DNA of 5,638 nt from Nitrospira sp. (GTDB taxonomy: Bacteria > Nitrospirota > Nitrospiria > Nitrospirales > Nitrospiraceae), in contig JABMDE010000092.1 of the NCBI GenBank assembly GCA_015904055.1, forward strand, positions 1 through 5,638. The letters run 5' to 3'. The position numbers and the translations under genes are program-made. Positions 4,674 to 5,638 of the stretch are shown piece after piece; positions within the stretch are counted from its first letter, which is position 1; each line of letters starts with the position of its first letter. A model generated the notes under the pieces. That model did no database searches. It was not told where the DNA came from and saw only the letters and a list, made by a program, of their open reading frames with translations.

Positions 4674-4976
4674 TCAGAACTTCGGTGCCACCCCGATTGC
4701 TTTCCTCGTCTCCTCTTCCCCTGCACAAGTCTGTTCAGCCAGCATACGTTGTCCCACACTGGCAATCTTTGGAATTCTAGCCAGACAGGCCTTTAGCGTA
4801 TCCTCCGCTGCGCCTGAGGCCGGGACGTTACCCTCTCCGACCTGAGCGAGAGCGAACACTCCTTTCATGAGTGGATCTGCAGCGTGAGCGAATTGACCTG
4901 GCAGCATCAGAAGCCCTACGGACAGCCCCATGATCGCAACTGCCGCTGTACGTTTTATCCTGAGCCAAGTTCTCAT
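4674..4976 (-). CDS. Secreted two-cysteine small protein, 100 aa (copy B, intact)
   Basis: AGGAGG lies 9 nt before ATG 4976. Residues 1-32 are a classic Sec signal peptide: basic start MRTWLRIKR, hydrophobic core AAVAIMGLSVGLLMLP, cleavage likely after AHA at residue 32. The mature part of about 68 residues begins ADPLMKG and has two cysteines at 64 and 84 in KACLARIPK and EQTCAGEEETRKAIG, spaced as a likely disulfide or cofactor pair. The body looks helical and it ends at TGA 4674. The product should be periplasmic. I recall similar small exported proteins as hypotheticals in Nitrospira genomes but cannot name a family. It has its own promoter about 275 nt upstream, and the small membrane gene follows 93 nt later. 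Copy A of the same gene is frameshifted. Confidence 0.82.
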   Translation of the reverse strand: MRTWLRIKRTAAVAIMGLSVGLLMLPGQFAHAADPLMKGVFALAQVGEGNVPASGAAEDTLKACLARIPKIASVGQRMLAEQTCAGEEETRKAIGVAPKF

Positions 4977-5244
4977 CGCGATGTACCTCCTATGACGCTT
5001 TGAAATGCTATCTCTGTACACCTCGTACAGACTCACGGGAGAGAGCGCATGTAGCTGTGTAGCGGCACTCCCGAGATGAAGACGGAGAAGACACAACCAC
5101 CCTGGAATTCCTCAGATGCATATTGCACTGTGGATTCAATGGGACTTGCGATTCGAAGGAGTGCCGAAGACTGAGGAATCAGACGCGCAGAAGAGGGAGA
5201 GAACGCGCGAGCGATGGGACAGTCGACGTTGCGTTGAACGTCAC
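4977..5244 (-). other. Long leader, copy B, with conserved 5' stem-loop
   Basis: About 265 nt lie between the predicted transcription start and ATG 4976, with no credible gene. Just after the promoter, GACGTT-CAACGC-AACGTC (5225-5242) forms a 6-bp hairpin that is identical in copy A. Further on, CGCGC (5205-5209) and GCGCG (5184-5188) can pair across a variable loop. A 9-bp inverted repeat (5107-5115 with 5171-5179, CTGAGGAAT) exists only in this copy. This may be a regulatory 5' UTR or a small RNA. No known riboswitch consensus is recognised. Confidence 0.45.
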
Positions 5245-5250
5245 AACACC

Positions 5251-5279
5251 ACCCTACAGACTGGTAACAGTGGTGTCAA
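5251..5279 (-). promoter_or_regulatory. Sigma-70-type promoter, copy B
   Basis: TTGACA (5274-5279), a 17-nt spacer and TAGGGT (5251-5256) lie on the minus strand, pointing at the secreted-protein gene. Boxes and spacing are identical in copy A, although flanking sequence has changed. The promoter lies 112 nt past the stop of gene C, so the downstream genes can be expressed independently of it. Confidence 0.72.
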
Positions 5280-5391
5280 CGATTCAAGGGCAGCGATGCC
5301 GCGTAACACTATTTTACACGGTGCAGCATGAACAGAATACTGCGGTCAGGATACTTGCACGCGCTGCCGTAAAACAGGGGGCACTCTCTAC

Positions 5392-5638
5392 CTAATAGCG
5401 GCCCTTTGGTTGGAGCGGGACAGAGGTCAATTCACGGTAGACTCGGTGAAACTCTTCCGTCGTCAGGTCTGGGGCCTGTAGTTTGGCAAGAGCCTCCTGA
5501 TTGATGGGATACTCGACCGTATCATCATAATTTGATGAGGCAATCGTCACGAATCGTGGAGGAAACAACCGTTCAGGCAGAAGGATGCCGATGCCTAGAT
5601 TGTACTTGAGCGCCAGACGGATCACCTCTCGCGCCTTG
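5392..5638 (-). CDS. Secreted protein C, C-terminal part (copy B, cut by window edge)
   Basis: The open frame enters from the right edge and ends at TAG 5392. The visible 81 residues correspond to residues 88-168 of the reconstructed copy A protein. They start KAREVIRLALKYNLGIGILL and include the segment missing from copy A, SSNYDDTVEYPINQEALAKL, then a helical tail and the end LQPKGRY. A GTG at 5625 is an internal valine, not a start. By comparison with copy A the full protein has a signal peptide and would be exported. Function is unknown. Frame integrity through the region deleted in copy A indicates this copy is the functional one, as far as visible. Confidence 0.8.
   Translation of the reverse strand, partial: KAREVIRLALKYNLGIGILLPERLFPPRFVTIASSNYDDTVEYPINQEALAKLQAPDLTTEEFHRVYRELTSVPLQPKGRY

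Larger units (their letters stand above)
4446..5638. repeat. Direct repeat copy B of the gene cassette (intact version)
   Basis: Partner of 2276-3305 in the same orientation, about 2.2-2.3 kb away. It carries the intact small membrane gene, secreted-protein gene, leader, promoter and the 3' half of gene C. The right boundary is the window edge. Left of about 4443 the two copies share only a short TGATCA-containing stretch and then diverge, so the repeat ends at the stop codon of the small membrane gene. Confidence 0.9.

Noticed and set aside
5107..5179. 9-bp inverted repeat (CTGAGGAAT) as a conserved regulatory stem
   Set aside because: Only one arm is kept in copy A and the arms are 55 nt apart, so it is not supported as a functional structure.
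2276..5638. Composite transposon or insertion sequence causing the duplication
   Set aside because: No transposase fragment, terminal inverted repeats or target duplications are visible at the copy boundaries; simple tandem duplication explains it.
1..5638. CRISPR array, tRNA, rRNA, toxin-antitoxin pair or phage genes
   Set aside because: No regularly spaced repeats, cloverleaf, rRNA segment or recognisable toxin, antitoxin or phage protein was found on either strand.

Overview
The window reads almost entirely from the minus strand. It most resembles a Nitrospira-type bacterium (phylum Nitrospirota). The grounds are a NuoI-type complex I ferredoxin beside a crowd of very small membrane, secreted and zinc-ribbon proteins, plus a cupredoxin-like tail of the kind I associate with Nitrospira terminal-oxidase loci. 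The taxonomic guess is recognition by eye, not a search result. No rRNA, tRNA, CRISPR array, transposase or insertion sequence is visible.

Layout in minus-strand transcription order, from the right edge to the left. (1) 5638-4443 is an intact cassette B: the 3' part of a secreted protein gene (protein C), a strong sigma-70-like promoter, a leader of about 265 nt, a 100-residue secreted protein with two mature cysteines, and a small single-pass membrane protein. (2) 4323-3640 is a small membrane-protein gene followed, in the same frame and directly after its stop codon, by the headless 3' part of a multicopper-oxidase/cupredoxin-like gene. A 13-bp inverted repeat at the stop codon is a likely terminator. 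(3) 3565-2273 is cassette A, a diverged tandem copy of cassette B with the same gene order and the same promoter. Every gene of cassette A is broken: a 32-bp deletion in gene C, a one-base loss in a G-run in the secreted-protein gene, and a deletion of about 155 bp that removes the start of the small membrane gene. (4) 2086-1514 is an apparently complete nuoI with both 4Fe-4S motifs, but without other nuo genes around it here. 2087-2272 holds no gene I can support. (5) 1486-89 is a run of tiny ORFs, most behind good Shine-Dalgarno sequences: 38 aa, a 71-aa zinc-ribbon protein, a doubtful 31 aa, a 36-aa membrane peptide, a 24-aa peptide, a 66-aa protein, and a 122-aa helical protein interrupted by a frameshift. 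1-88 holds nothing supportable.

The main story is a duplicated small-protein cassette with one apparently working copy and one decaying copy, flanking a deletion scar that fused two partial genes. It sits beside a respiratory-chain gene and a strip of micro-genes that size cut-offs would miss. The pairing of secreted two-cysteine proteins, single-pass membrane peptides and a cupredoxin-like remnant suggests an accessory module for a respiratory or copper/heme membrane complex. That functional link is inference from context.
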